A stretch of 16,330 nt of DNA. Origin: JAZMZS01 sp045586105 (lineage in GTDB: Bacteria; Bacillota; Clostridia; Oscillospirales; CAG-272). This document shows, piece by piece, positions 6,924 through 14,712 of this stretch (position 1 is the stretch's first letter; every line of letters begins with the position of its first letter). The notes under the pieces are model-generated. The model made no database searches. It had not been told where the DNA came from and saw nothing but the letters and a program-made list of their open reading frames with translations. The stretch is taken from contig JAZMZS010000215.1 of the NCBI GenBank assembly GCA_045586105.1, positions 1-16,330 on the forward strand, read 5' to 3'. Both the position numbers and the translations under genes were made by a program.

Positions 6924-7799
6924 ATGAAAGCAATTCAAACAAACAAGCTAACTAAATACTACGGAAATTCAAGAGGAATTATTGATGTCGATATTAACGT
7001 AGAGGTAGGCGATTTTTACGGCTTTATCGGTCCTAACGGCGCAGGCAAAAGCACGACGATCCGTACTCTGCTTGGACTTATATCACCGTCAGGAGGAACT
7101 GCAGAAATTCTCGGAGAAAATCTTACGCGGGATAACGACAAGCTTCTTTCCCGTATCGGATATCTACCCTCCGAAACGGTCTTTTACAACGGTATGCGTG
7201 TATACGAGCTGCTTAATCTTTCTTGTAAGCTCAGAGGAGTAAACTGCAAAGAAGAGCGGCAAATCTTATGTGAAAGGCTGGAACTTGACGTAAACAAAAG
7301 GATTGCAGAATTGTCATACGGTAACAGAAAAAAGGTTGGTATCGTCTGCGCTCTGCAACACAAGCCCGAGCTTTGTATACTCGACGAGCCGACGAGCAGT
7401 CTCGACCCTCTTATGCAAAGAGAGTTTTATTCAATTCTTAACGAACGAAACAACGACGGTACAACGATATTCCTGTCTTCTCACGTTCTCTCGGACATAG
7501 GCAAATACTGCAAAAGAGCCGCCGTTATCAAGGATGGCAGGATCCTTGTCGAGGATTCGGTAGAGAATTTGTCTTACACCGGAATTAAACGGGTAAGGAT
7601 CAAGGGAGCCCCTGAGATTTTAGAAAATGAATATATAAAAGGTGTAAATGCCGAAGACGAAATTACTGAGTTTTTCTTTAGCGGCAGCACAAAAGAGCTA
7701 TTATCATATTTACAAGTACTAAGTCCTCGGGATTTTACCGTAACCGACCCCGACCTCGAGGAAGTATTCATTCACTATTATAAAAAGGAGGGGAGATAA
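6924..7799 (+). CDS. ABC transporter ATP-binding protein of the sdpR-sdpI operon
   Basis: ATPase subunit of an ABC-2-type exporter, 291 aa. Walker A GPNGAGKST is at 36-44 with Lys42. The signature loop is LSYGN (130-134), a variant of LSGGQ common in BcrA-like and other ABC-2 exporters. Walker B is LCILDEP (150-156), and the switch histidine is His187 in SSHVLS. The C-terminal ~80 residues are the usual regulatory extension of this class. ATG 6924 is preferred over an in-frame ATG at 6873, which lies within sdpI. It partners with the permease starting at the next base after its stop. Substrate is not determinable from sequence; peptide or drug export is typical. Confidence 0.93.
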   Translation: MKAIQTNKLTKYYGNSRGIIDVDINVEVGDFYGFIGPNGAGKSTTIRTLLGLISPSGGTAEILGENLTRDNDKLLSRIGYLPSETVFYNGMRVYELLNLSCKLRGVNCKEERQILCERLELDVNKRIAELSYGNRKKVGIVCALQHKPELCILDEPTSSLDPLMQREFYSILNERNNDGTTIFLSSHVLSDIGKYCKRAAVIKDGRILVEDSVENLSYTGIKRVRIKGAPEILENEYIKGVNAEDEITEFFFSGSTKELLSYLQVLSPRDFTVTDPDLEEVFIHYYKKEGR

Positions 7800-8585
7800 T
7801 TGACTTTACTTATCCATGAATTAAAGCAAAGCAGGGTTTCTCTTATTATCTGGACGGCAGCCGTTTCCTTCATGCTTTGCGTTTCTATAATGATATATCC
7901 CGAGATGTCAGGACAAATGGAAGAAATGAACCAAATGATGTCTGAAATGGGAGCCTTTTCATCGGCGTTTGGGATGGACCAACTGAATTTCGGTGAATTT
8001 TCCGGTTACTACGGTATTGAATGCGGAAATGTGTTGGGGTTAGGCGGAGCTATGTTTGCAGCTATAATAGCGATCTCCTCGCTCGCAAAGGAAGAAAAGG
8101 ATAAAACTGCTGAATTTCTGTTTACTCACCCTATAAAAAGAAGCAAGATATTGATAAGCAAGCTCATTTCGGTTATTTTACAGATACTTTTTTTTAACAC
8201 AGCCGTTAACGTGCTTGCAAACTTATGTTCTCTTGCGATCGGAGAAAGCGAAGAAATAGAAACAAGGCTTTTGATAGGATTTGCGTATCTGTTGATGCAG
8301 CTGCAAATTGCGTTTGTATGCTTTGGAATATCTGCTTTCATTAAAAACGGAGCCTATGGGATCGGTATCGGAAGTGCAATGTTATTCTATTTTATGAATA
8401 TCATATCCAACCTGACTGACGATGCTGAAGTGATAAAATATTTCACACCCTTTGGATATACCGACAGCTCGTATATCGTAAACGAAAAAGCAATTCAGAG
8501 CAACTATCTGCTGACAGGAGCGTTGTTCGCAATATTCGGCGTTATGACAGCGTACATAAAATACACGAGAAAAGATATAAAGTAA
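7800..8585 (+). CDS. ABC-2-type permease
   Basis: Membrane partner of the preceding ATPase, 261 aa, with about six hydrophobic segments near 13-33, 76-95, 124-147, 157-178, 185-205 and 234-253. A short external region after helix 1 contains a Met-rich stretch (QMEEMNQMMSEMGAF, about 39-53). The segment SSLAKEEKDKTAEFLFTHPI is typical of ABC-2 permeases of the NatB/YhaP-like kind. It starts with TTG at 7800, the base after the ATPase stop codon, with AAAGGAGGGG about six bases upstream. No ATG alternative lies nearby in frame before residue 25, so TTG is well supported. It closes the operon before a terminator. Confidence 0.9.
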   Translation: MTLLIHELKQSRVSLIIWTAAVSFMLCVSIMIYPEMSGQMEEMNQMMSEMGAFSSAFGMDQLNFGEFSGYYGIECGNVLGLGGAMFAAIIAISSLAKEEKDKTAEFLFTHPIKRSKILISKLISVILQILFFNTAVNVLANLCSLAIGESEEIETRLLIGFAYLLMQLQIAFVCFGISAFIKNGAYGIGIGSAMLFYFMNIISNLTDDAEVIKYFTPFGYTDSSYIVNEKAIQSNYLLTGALFAIFGVMTAYIKYTRKDIK

Positions 8586-8606
8586 TAATTATCAGCACTA
8601 AAAATC

Positions 8607-8646
8607 AAAGCACCCCAAAAAGCCAATTGCTTTCGGGGTGCTTTTT
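8607..8646. terminator. Bidirectional terminator between convergent genes
   Basis: AAAGCACCCC (8607-8616) pairs with GGGGTGCTTT (8635-8644), with T5 on the plus side and an A-rich flank giving T-rich RNA on the minus side. It serves the ABC operon and the minus-strand propeller gene that ends at 8659. Confidence 0.88.
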
Positions 8647-8658
8647 GTATTCAGTCGA

Positions 8659-10365
8659 TCATTTTAAAATGACATCAAACCATGTATCGGTATTATTCTT
8701 ATCAACTCCGGTAAAACCGTAAGAAACAGTACTCTGTCCGTCAGAATCGGACAGCTCTGCATAAACCTTGATACTGTCAATTTGGGATGTATCAGCGTCA
8801 ATGGTATAGATTCCGATCAAACCATTCAAGCTCGAGTCTTTTGCATTGTTATCGATCTTGACCATAGATCCCACGGCCGTCTCCTGGCCGTTCAGCGTGA
8901 AGTGGATCCCCGAAAAGTCTCTGTTAATAACATAATTATTATTACCAAAGCTAATACAGATACTCTCCGCACTGTCATTATTCAAGGATCTGTCGAGACG
9001 GTCACATCTGATATATATGTGTTCTGCATCGTAAGCAAAGCCAAGAGTCAGCTGAGCATCTGAAAGAGCACCGAGAAAGAGTGCTTCGGTGTTGTCCTTC
9101 CAAGCTTCGTCACTGTAAACAACGGAATCTCCAAGCGAGGGCGCGTACAGGGTGTGATTGAGATAATAACGGCAAAGCATCATATCATTGTCACTTGTCC
9201 AGGGTCGGGTCGTGCGATCCTCCCATACCTTAGGCATTGCGGCAAGGACGCGGTGTGAAGAATCTATACAAAGACATCCCCAGTAACCGGGGTTTCCGTC
9301 AAAAGCGACGATATCACGCTCAGCTGTCAGGTTTTTGCCGTTTTCGTCGCCAAGTCTGAGATGAAACTGATCGGCAGTATTATACGAAAGAAGTGTTTCG
9401 CCCGAATCAAACTGTACAATGTAAGGTCCGGCGCCAAAATCAAACGCGGTAGACTTATCCTCAGGACCGTCCTCGTCTATATCCAAGGGTCTTGCCCAAT
9501 TATCGTGAGAATAGCTCATAGTAAGCATGAATCTGCCGCGAGCCATATCCGACTCAGTAGCAAGAGCTATATCGCCGTTATGTAGCTCGACCGCAACGGG
9601 CATTTGATTAGTAAAGCATTTTGTACCGTTCTCAAGAGTCTCAACATAGCTCTGCGTTACTCGGTGAGCGGCATATGGCGGTTCCTTTACATCGGGAGTC
9701 CAAGTCTCACCGCCGTCAAATGAACGGATAATCGCACTTCCGCTCGATGTATGGATCTTTGCATCAGTCTTTACCTTCGGATCATAGTAAAACTTGGGCG
9801 CAGTATGAGAGAAATATAACTGAAGCTCGCCGCTCTTTAAAAGCAGTGGCGCTGATTCCCAGTTTCTGCCGAGATAGATCTCTTTTCCCTCGCTCCAGCT
9901 CTCACCGTTATCGATAGAACGTTTCATTACGATACCGCCGTATTTAGCATCAAGATTGTATCCCGAACGATATCTATATGAGCAAAACGCAAGTATCTCT
10001 CCGTTAGGCATTACCTGTGCATCACAGTTACACCAATAAATAAAGTCTTCCGCACCGTCATCTCTCACGGTCTTATAGGACATGAATATCGGTCTTCTCG
10101 GTGTCCAATTCAAGCCGTCTGTGCTCTTTGTATAGAAACAGTTGCCGGATACTCTGCCGTCCTGATGAAACATTATGTAGTTTCCGTCGGCGAGGATCTT
10201 GATCCTCGGATAGTATACTCTTTTGGAGAATATATCACTACCCTCACCATCGATGATCTTAAATGACCGTCTGTCAGCCTCAAGGCGGGAGCTATGTGTT
10301 CTTTTTGAATGAGAATCAAGCTCATGAGTATACTTGTTCAAGCTTTCTATGTTTCTTACCTTCAT
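8659..10365 (-). CDS. Sialidase-like BNR beta-propeller protein with C-terminal carbohydrate-binding-like domain
   Basis: 568 aa. Residues about 45-405 look like a six-bladed propeller of the sialidase/BNR superfamily. There are two canonical Asp boxes (SIDNGESW 150-157, SFDGGETW 215-222), one shortened (STDGLNW 81-87) and a degenerate one near 284-290. YYPRIKILADG (51-61) sits where such enzymes carry the first active-site Arg. Residues about 425-568 form a second beta domain with text similar to CBM9/DOMON modules (LGFAYDAEHIYIRCDRLD). No signal peptide, lipobox or membrane helix is present, so it seems cytoplasmic, unusual beside the secreted norm. The start has AGGGGTG at 10371-10377 before ATG. 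It is a single-gene unit with its own promoter, divergent from the S1 gene. It may act on an imported glycan. I cannot tell a true exo-sialidase from another propeller glycosidase or a non-catalytic binder. Confidence 0.8.
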   Translation of the reverse strand: MKVRNIESLNKYTHELDSHSKRTHSSRLEADRRSFKIIDGEGSDIFSKRVYYPRIKILADGNYIMFHQDGRVSGNCFYTKSTDGLNWTPRRPIFMSYKTVRDDGAEDFIYWCNCDAQVMPNGEILAFCSYRYRSGYNLDAKYGGIVMKRSIDNGESWSEGKEIYLGRNWESAPLLLKSGELQLYFSHTAPKFYYDPKVKTDAKIHTSSGSAIIRSFDGGETWTPDVKEPPYAAHRVTQSYVETLENGTKCFTNQMPVAVELHNGDIALATESDMARGRFMLTMSYSHDNWARPLDIDEDGPEDKSTAFDFGAGPYIVQFDSGETLLSYNTADQFHLRLGDENGKNLTAERDIVAFDGNPGYWGCLCIDSSHRVLAAMPKVWEDRTTRPWTSDNDMMLCRYYLNHTLYAPSLGDSVVYSDEAWKDNTEALFLGALSDAQLTLGFAYDAEHIYIRCDRLDRSLNNDSAESICISFGNNNYVINRDFSGIHFTLNGQETAVGSMVKIDNNAKDSSLNGLIGIYTIDADTSQIDSIKVYAELSDSDGQSTVSYGFTGVDKNNTDTWFDVILK

Positions 10366-10397
10366 AATACACCCCTACAAAGTATTCAGATATATCT

Positions 10398-10426
10398 ATT
10401 TTAGCAGAAAGTATCCGAATATACAA
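10398..10426 (-). promoter_or_regulatory. Promoter of the propeller gene
   Basis: On the minus strand, TTGTAT (10426-10421) and TAAAAT (10403-10398) are 17 bp apart, with TGC directly before the -10 hexamer (extended -10). The start codon is about 33 bp downstream of the -10. I see no convincing promoter for the divergent S1 gene in the same 168-bp gap. Confidence 0.6.
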
Positions 10427-10533
10427 TACAATTGCGTAATATTTTAGTATTATTATCAAACTTTAGTTATATCAAGATGTAATCGCGAATAGACTGTATC
10501 AAAGCACAAATAAATAATCACAAGGATGGTATT

Positions 10534-11463
10534 ATGAAAAGATCGTACAAACCCGAGGGCTTTATTTACAACGGAACAAGTATAACGCGAAACTCTGCAA
10601 ACCATTCTCTGTCCTTTATAGGCGATGGGAAGATCTATGAAGGCATGACGGTTAAATGCGATTCCTCGCTTAATTTATGGGTCGATTTCGGAGGGATCAA
10701 ATGCATGATGCCGAGAGACGAGGTCTCCTATCTTTTCCCGGGAGAAAGGCTTAAGGACATTGCAATAATCAGCCGTGTCGGCAAGCCGGTTTGCTTCAAG
10801 ATAACAGGAAAGAGCAAAACAGATGACGGGAAAGATATTCTAATCATCTCAAGAAAATCGGCGCAGGAGGAATGTCTGCACGAATACATAGACAACTTAA
10901 TTCCGGGAGACGTAATAGATGCTAAGGTCACACATATGGAGCAATTCGGTGCATTCTGCGATATTGGATGTGGGATTATATCACTCATGACAGTTGATTC
11001 AATATCGATATCGAGGATCTCTCACCCTAAAGACAGATTTGAGGTAGGAGAAAACATAAGGGCTGTGGTGAAGAACAGATCCGAGGATGGAAGGATCTAT
11101 ATTACACACAAGGAGCTTCTCGGTACATGGGAGGAGAATGCAAAGCAATTTGCTCAAGGGCAGACTGTGGCAGGGATAGTAAGAAGCATAGAAAGCTATG
11201 GGATATTCATAGAGCTTTCTCCGAATCTTGCAGGACTGTCTGAGCTTCGTGATGATGTAAGCACATCTGACACCGTAGCTGTATATATAAAAAGCATGAT
11301 TCCTGAAAGGATGAAGATCAAGCTTGTGATCGTTGATACAAAAGGAACGAGGGCTGCAAAAATGCCACTTACATACATCGGAGATCTTTTTAGGTGCGAT
11401 CACATTAGCAGATGGCGCTACAGTCCCGAGTTTTCAAGCAGAGTGATAGAATCGGTATTCTGA
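10534..11463 (+). CDS. Protein with three S1 RNA-binding repeats
   Basis: 309 aa, probably an RNA-binding cytosolic protein. S1-type beta barrels: about 34-107 (IYEGMTVKC...DILIISRK, divergent), 121-194 (LIPGDVIDAKVTHMEQFGAF ... GRIYITHKELLGTW, clear) and 206-267 (FAQGQTVAGIVRSIESYGIF ... KIKLVIV, clear). The ITHKE and ISRK ends are standard S1-repeat closings. It is too short for full ribosomal protein S1 and matches the general form of small S1-like proteins in Clostridia, which are often annotated as S1. The ~42 C-terminal residues are basic and aromatic (CDHISRWRYSPEFSSRV) and belong to no domain I know. ATG 10534 has AAGGATGG just upstream. A role in translation or RNA stability is likely but not specified. 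Confidence 0.83.
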   Translation: MKRSYKPEGFIYNGTSITRNSANHSLSFIGDGKIYEGMTVKCDSSLNLWVDFGGIKCMMPRDEVSYLFPGERLKDIAIISRVGKPVCFKITGKSKTDDGKDILIISRKSAQEECLHEYIDNLIPGDVIDAKVTHMEQFGAFCDIGCGIISLMTVDSISISRISHPKDRFEVGENIRAVVKNRSEDGRIYITHKELLGTWEENAKQFAQGQTVAGIVRSIESYGIFIELSPNLAGLSELRDDVSTSDTVAVYIKSMIPERMKIKLVIVDTKGTRAAKMPLTYIGDLFRCDHISRWRYSPEFSSRVIESVF

Positions 11464-11467
11464 GAGA

Positions 11468-11500
11468 AAGCACCGAGGCGTTTGATACACCTCGGTGCTT
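11468..11500. terminator. Hairpin between convergent genes, weak terminator
   Basis: AAGCACCGAGG (11468-11478) pairs perfectly with CCTCGGTGCTT (11490-11500). There is no T run on the plus side and only a short U-rich stretch (CTTTCTCTC) on the minus side. It probably ends or protects the transcripts of the S1 gene and the facing ABC operon. Confidence 0.6.
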
Positions 11501-11504
11501 CAAG

Positions 11505-12392
11505 TTATCTATCTTTGATCCTACTGAGCAAAACATAAAGTATAATTAAAAGCAAAACCGTACCGCAGAGAATCGTATACATAAGAGGATGCCCGATCGA
11601 GACATCACCAAAATAAATATTGCAATCGGTAATGTCTGCAAGGATCTTTATCTCTGTATCTGACAGCCCGCATTGTTTGATCTCATCAAATACCGGAGTA
11701 AGATAATGATTTCGCAATAATGAAGTACCGTATGTTCCTGGCAAAAGTGCTATAAAATTTCTCAGTCCTTCTCCGAACTGAGAGATAGGCATATATGCAC
11801 CGCTGATAAAACCGTAGCATGAGCTGATGATCGTACCAACAGCGGAGATCTGTCCCTGAGAAGATAAAAAGAGGTTTATCAAAGAAGATAATGCTGTACC
11901 AAACAAAACCAGAATAATAATATCAGACAGAATTAGGAATACGTCAATTATGCCGAGATACCAACCTACACTTATCAAATATATGCTTCCTGCCGCAAAA
12001 GCAACAAGAAGAATAAGAAGTGTTGAGAAAAAAGTGGATGCAAAATACGAGATGGACAGCGATGACTTCGGACAGGGGGTGACAGAAAAATCTTTTCTCT
12101 GTCCCTTGACCTTATCCTGCACCATTAACATATTTGAGCAAAAGGACACAGTAACGCAGGCAACGGCAAGAAGCGAAGAAACGAGCTGACCGCCGACAAG
12201 AGCATCGATAAGAGCCTCGGAAACAACGCCATCAGGTAAGCCCATCACATAGCTGTCTCTGTAGACTTCTCCGAGAAAGCTGATAAAGAGCACAAGCAGG
12301 ATCATCGGAGTTATAAGTGACGTAAAGAATAGTCCCTTATCCTTGAAAAACAACTTGATATTTCGACGCGACAAGGATAATATCATCTTCAT
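11505..12392 (-). CDS. ABC-2-type permease of the TetR-controlled operon
   Basis: 295 aa membrane subunit with six predicted helices at about 22-44, 68-90, 113-138, 144-170, 182-205 and 268-290. The text ISGAYMPISQFGEGLRNFIALLPGTYGTSLLRN (about 194-226) is the typical ABC-2 signature region of DrrB/YadH-like exporters (shown in two parts by position: ISGAYMPI then LPGTYGTSLLR). The start overlaps the ATPase stop by 4 nt (ATGA type), so they are translationally coupled. It is the last gene of the operon. Substrate unknown; drug or lipid export is usual for this class. Confidence 0.9.
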   Translation of the reverse strand: MKMILSLSRRNIKLFFKDKGLFFTSLITPMILLVLFISFLGEVYRDSYVMGLPDGVVSEALIDALVGGQLVSSLLAVACVTVSFCSNMLMVQDKVKGQRKDFSVTPCPKSSLSISYFASTFFSTLLILLVAFAAGSIYLISVGWYLGIIDVFLILSDIIILVLFGTALSSLINLFLSSQGQISAVGTIISSCYGFISGAYMPISQFGEGLRNFIALLPGTYGTSLLRNHYLTPVFDEIKQCGLSDTEIKILADITDCNIYFGDVSIGHPLMYTILCGTVLLLIILYVLLSRIKDR

Positions 12393-13306
12393 TTTTCCTC
12401 ACCTCCCGACATTTTGCTGCCTGTTAATGCAAGAAAAACATCATCCATCTTCCCTTTTTCAACCTCATAATCCACAAACAGCTCCGGCTTTGAAATGATC
12501 AACCGTGTTGCATGGGTGGTATCGGGGATATACAATCTTACAGCATCAGAGCTTGCTTCATATCTGTAACCAAGATCCTTGATATCATCTTCCGATATAC
12601 CATAAACAGTCAGTCTGTCTTCGGCGTAACGAGTTTTCAGCTCGTGCGGTGTTCCGCGTGCAATAATTCTTCCCTTGTCAATTATTACAACATGATCCGC
12701 TTCAGCCGCTTCTTCCATATAATGGGTAGTCAGAAATACAGTCATTTTCTTGTTTTTTATAAGATCGTTCAACACCATCCATATGTTTTTTCTGGTTTGA
12801 GGATCAAGTCCTGTAGTAGGTTCATCAAGGATCAGGAGCTTTGGGGAATGCAAAAGAGCACGGGCAATATCGATCCTTCTTCTCTGCCCTCCCGAGAGCT
12901 TGCCGACAGATCTTGACATCAATCCATCAAGTTCGAGCAATGAGCTTAGCTCCTTTATTCTATTATCCGCACACGAACCAAAAATTCCGTACAGTGCCGC
13001 ACGGCTCATAAGATTATCCTTTACGGTGAGGTCCTTATCAAGAACCGAGTCCTGGAAGACCACACCGATGCTTCTTTTTACTTCTTCTGAAGACAAGCTT
13101 TCGTTTTCACTGAATATTATACTGCCGCTGTCCTGTTGCAGCACCCCGCAAAGGATATTTATCGTGGTACTCTTGCCCGCACCGTTTTCACCTAGAAACG
13201 CAAAAAGCTCTCCCTCGGCAACCGTAAAGCTTATTCCATCGACCGCTTTAGCCTTACCGTAGCTTTTTACAAGATCCTTTATCTCTATAATTCTTTTATC
13301 GCTCAT
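12389..13306 (-). CDS. ABC transporter ATP-binding protein, DrrA-like
   Basis: 305 aa ATPase. Walker A is GENGAGKST with Lys45, the Q-loop is VVFQDSVLD (82-90), the signature is the canonical LSGGQ (137-141), Walker B is LLILDEP (157-163) and the switch histidine is His195 in TTHYMEEA. The DEPTTGLDPQTRKNIW text and the C-terminal extension are those of daunorubicin-resistance-type ATPases. The 4-bp overlaps with the SDR gene before it and the permease after it show tight coupling. It should energise the following permease for export. Confidence 0.95.
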   Translation of the reverse strand: MSDKRIIEIKDLVKSYGKAKAVDGISFTVAEGELFAFLGENGAGKSTTINILCGVLQQDSGSIIFSENESLSSEEVKRSIGVVFQDSVLDKDLTVKDNLMSRAALYGIFGSCADNRIKELSSLLELDGLMSRSVGKLSGGQRRRIDIARALLHSPKLLILDEPTTGLDPQTRKNIWMVLNDLIKNKKMTVFLTTHYMEEAAEADHVVIIDKGRIIARGTPHELKTRYAEDRLTVYGISEDDIKDLGYRYEASSDAVRLYIPDTTHATRLIISKPELFVDYEVEKGKMDDVFLALTGSKMSGGEEK

Positions 13307-14025
13307 ACAACAAGTCCTCCATTCACCCCGATGACCTGACCGGTCACATAAGCCGAGTCATCACCTGCAAGGAACTTAATGACAGAAGCCGTCTCGAGGG
13401 TACTGCCAAGCCTCATAAACGGTATCTCATCAATCAAAGCTCTGATCTCTTCATGTGACAAATGCGCGTTCATCTCTGTATTTATTACTCCGGGCGCTAC
13501 TGCATTAACTGTAATACCGGATGGCCCGAGTTCTTTCGCGAGTGCCTTTGTCATTCCGATCAAGCCTGCCTTGGCAGCTGAATAATGTACCTCGCACGAG
13601 GCTCCGACCTGTCCCCACATGGATGAAACGTTTATTATCCGACCTGATTTTTTTTGGATCATATCGGACAAAGCCTCTCTTGTAAAGAGAAACGGAGCGG
13701 TCAAGTTTACATTTATCATTCTTTTCCAGTCATCGGTACTGATATCCGAAAACAGTTTTACCTCGGATATTGCAGCGTTATTAATAAGAACGTCTATTCC
13801 TTTACCGTCAAAAAAATCTCTCGCAGATTTGACCGCGGAATTGATATCGGCTTCTATTTCCATATCGCATTTTATAGCAAAAGCGCCTGTCTCAACAGCA
13901 ATTTCTCTCGCTTTCTGCTCAGATCTGTTATATGTAAAAGCAACCCTGAAGTCATTTTCAGTGAAAACACGGACGCACTCGGCTCCAATTCCTCTTGATC
14001 CACCGGTGATTAGTACATTTTTCAT
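13303..14025 (-). CDS. SDR-family oxidoreductase, FabG-like
   Basis: 240 aa short-chain dehydrogenase/reductase, cytosolic and NAD(P)H dependent. The dinucleotide motif TGGSRGIG is at 7-14, NNAA at 82-85, and the catalytic tetrad is Asn107, Ser135, Tyr148 and Lys152 (YSAAK). The tail ends with YVTGQVIGVNGGLVV, as in 3-oxoacyl-ACP reductases. Basic residues after the second strand (Arg34, Lys38) favour NADPH, an inference. FabG proper normally sits in a fatty-acid cluster; here it lies between tetR and an ABC exporter, so the substrate may be a specialised or toxic carbonyl compound exported with the pump. It starts 22 nt after tetR and overlaps the ATPase by 4 nt. A ribosome site (AGAAAGGATC) precedes the ATG. 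Confidence 0.92.
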   Translation of the reverse strand: MKNVLITGGSRGIGAECVRVFTENDFRVAFTYNRSEQKAREIAVETGAFAIKCDMEIEADINSAVKSARDFFDGKGIDVLINNAAISEVKLFSDISTDDWKRMINVNLTAPFLFTREALSDMIQKKSGRIINVSSMWGQVGASCEVHYSAAKAGLIGMTKALAKELGPSGITVNAVAPGVINTEMNAHLSHEEIRALIDEIPFMRLGSTLETASVIKFLAGDDSAYVTGQVIGVNGGLVV

Positions 14026-14047
14026 TGTAATTTGATCCTTTCTGTGA

Positions 14048-14599
14048 TCAGCTTATATGTCTTGTCTTTAATCCAAGGAAAGCATCTGTCAGCATATCAC
14101 TGACGGTCTCTTCATCAAGATCGAGATATGAGGTCGCGTACATTACTGCAATTCCATGAACAAAGGTCCACATCTCAAGATGGAGGAATCTTGCCTTCTC
14201 AAAGGGTATTCCAAGCTTATCTTCGAGATATCTGATAGAAATAATATCCTCGGTCGCTTCCTGCTCGGGCTTGCTTCTTCCCCGCATAAGCAGCATCTTG
14301 AACAGCTCCTTTTCTTCCTTTGCAAATCGTATATATGCCATTCCGCTGCTTTTATAAATAGGATACTTTCCGCTCGATATTTCACGAGTGATATAATACC
14401 TGTATAGATCATAGGCACGAGTAAGTATATCCGCTTTCAGTTCATCCATAGAAGGATAGTTTGAAAACAGAGGCTGCGTCGAGCATCCGAGTCGGGATGC
14501 AAGTGCTCGTGAATTTAAGGCTTGTGCACCTTCACAACGTACAAGCTCAACAGCCTCACTTAGAATACAATCTTTTGTTATCTTTACTTTTGGCGGCAT
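14048..14599 (-). CDS. TetR-family transcriptional regulator
   Basis: 183 aa. The N-terminal helix-turn-helix spans about 8-54, including LNSRALASRLGCSTQPLFSN (28-47), and is followed by an all-helical ligand domain with a TetR_C-like WTFVHGIAVMYA segment. The start is ATG 14599, as GAGGTG lies 5 nt upstream; a TTG four codons earlier (14611) overlaps that ribosome site and is rejected. It is the first gene of the unit tetR-SDR-ATPase-permease, and a palindromic operator lies on its promoter, so it probably represses its own operon and is released by the exported or reduced compound. Confidence 0.92.
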   Translation of the reverse strand: MPPKVKITKDCILSEAVELVRCEGAQALNSRALASRLGCSTQPLFSNYPSMDELKADILTRAYDLYRYYITREISSGKYPIYKSSGMAYIRFAKEEKELFKMLLMRGRSKPEQEATEDIISIRYLEDKLGIPFEKARFLHLEMWTFVHGIAVMYATSYLDLDEETVSDMLTDAFLGLKTRHIS

Positions 14600-14618
14600 A
14601 ACACACCTCAATATCTTA

Positions 14619-14638
14619 TGTTATATAACAATTGTTAT
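14619..14638. promoter_or_regulatory. Overlapping palindromes, probable TetR operator
   Basis: TGTTATATAACA (14619-14630) and ATAACAATTGTTAT (14625-14638) are both perfect palindromes sharing the ATAACA half-site, so three TGTTAT-type half-sites lie in 20 bp. They cover the start region of the tetR promoter and touch its -10 hexamer. Two dimers could bind on overlapping faces, or one could choose between registers. Confidence 0.75.
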
Positions 14639-14665
14639 TTTATCACATGAGATCCGATATGTCAA
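14637..14665 (-). promoter_or_regulatory. Promoter of the tetR-SDR-ABC operon
   Basis: On the minus strand, TTGACA (14665-14660) and TAAAAT (14642-14637) are separated by 17 bp. The predicted start lies inside the palindromes at 14619-14638, fitting repression by promoter occlusion. Confidence 0.85.
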
Positions 14666-14675
14666 TACTGTCTAA

Positions 14676-14706
14676 TAAAAAATGCTCCTTAAGGGAGCAT
14701 TTTTTA
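14676..14706. terminator. Bidirectional terminator upstream of tetR
   Basis: AATGCTCC (14680-14688 region) pairs with GGAGCATT (14694-14702 region) around TTAAG, with A6 before and T6 after. On the minus strand it ends the DUF378 transcript (gene end 14713) and shields the tetR promoter. Confidence 0.88.
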
Positions 14707-14712
14707 TTCTGA

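Noticed and set aside
12900..13262. Plus-strand open frame opposite the DrrA-like ATPase
   Set aside because: It is the shadow of the ATPase frame; Walker A, signature and Walker B are clear on the minus strand.
14600..14611. TTG start four codons upstream for tetR
   Set aside because: It overlaps the GAGGTG ribosome site that serves ATG 14599.
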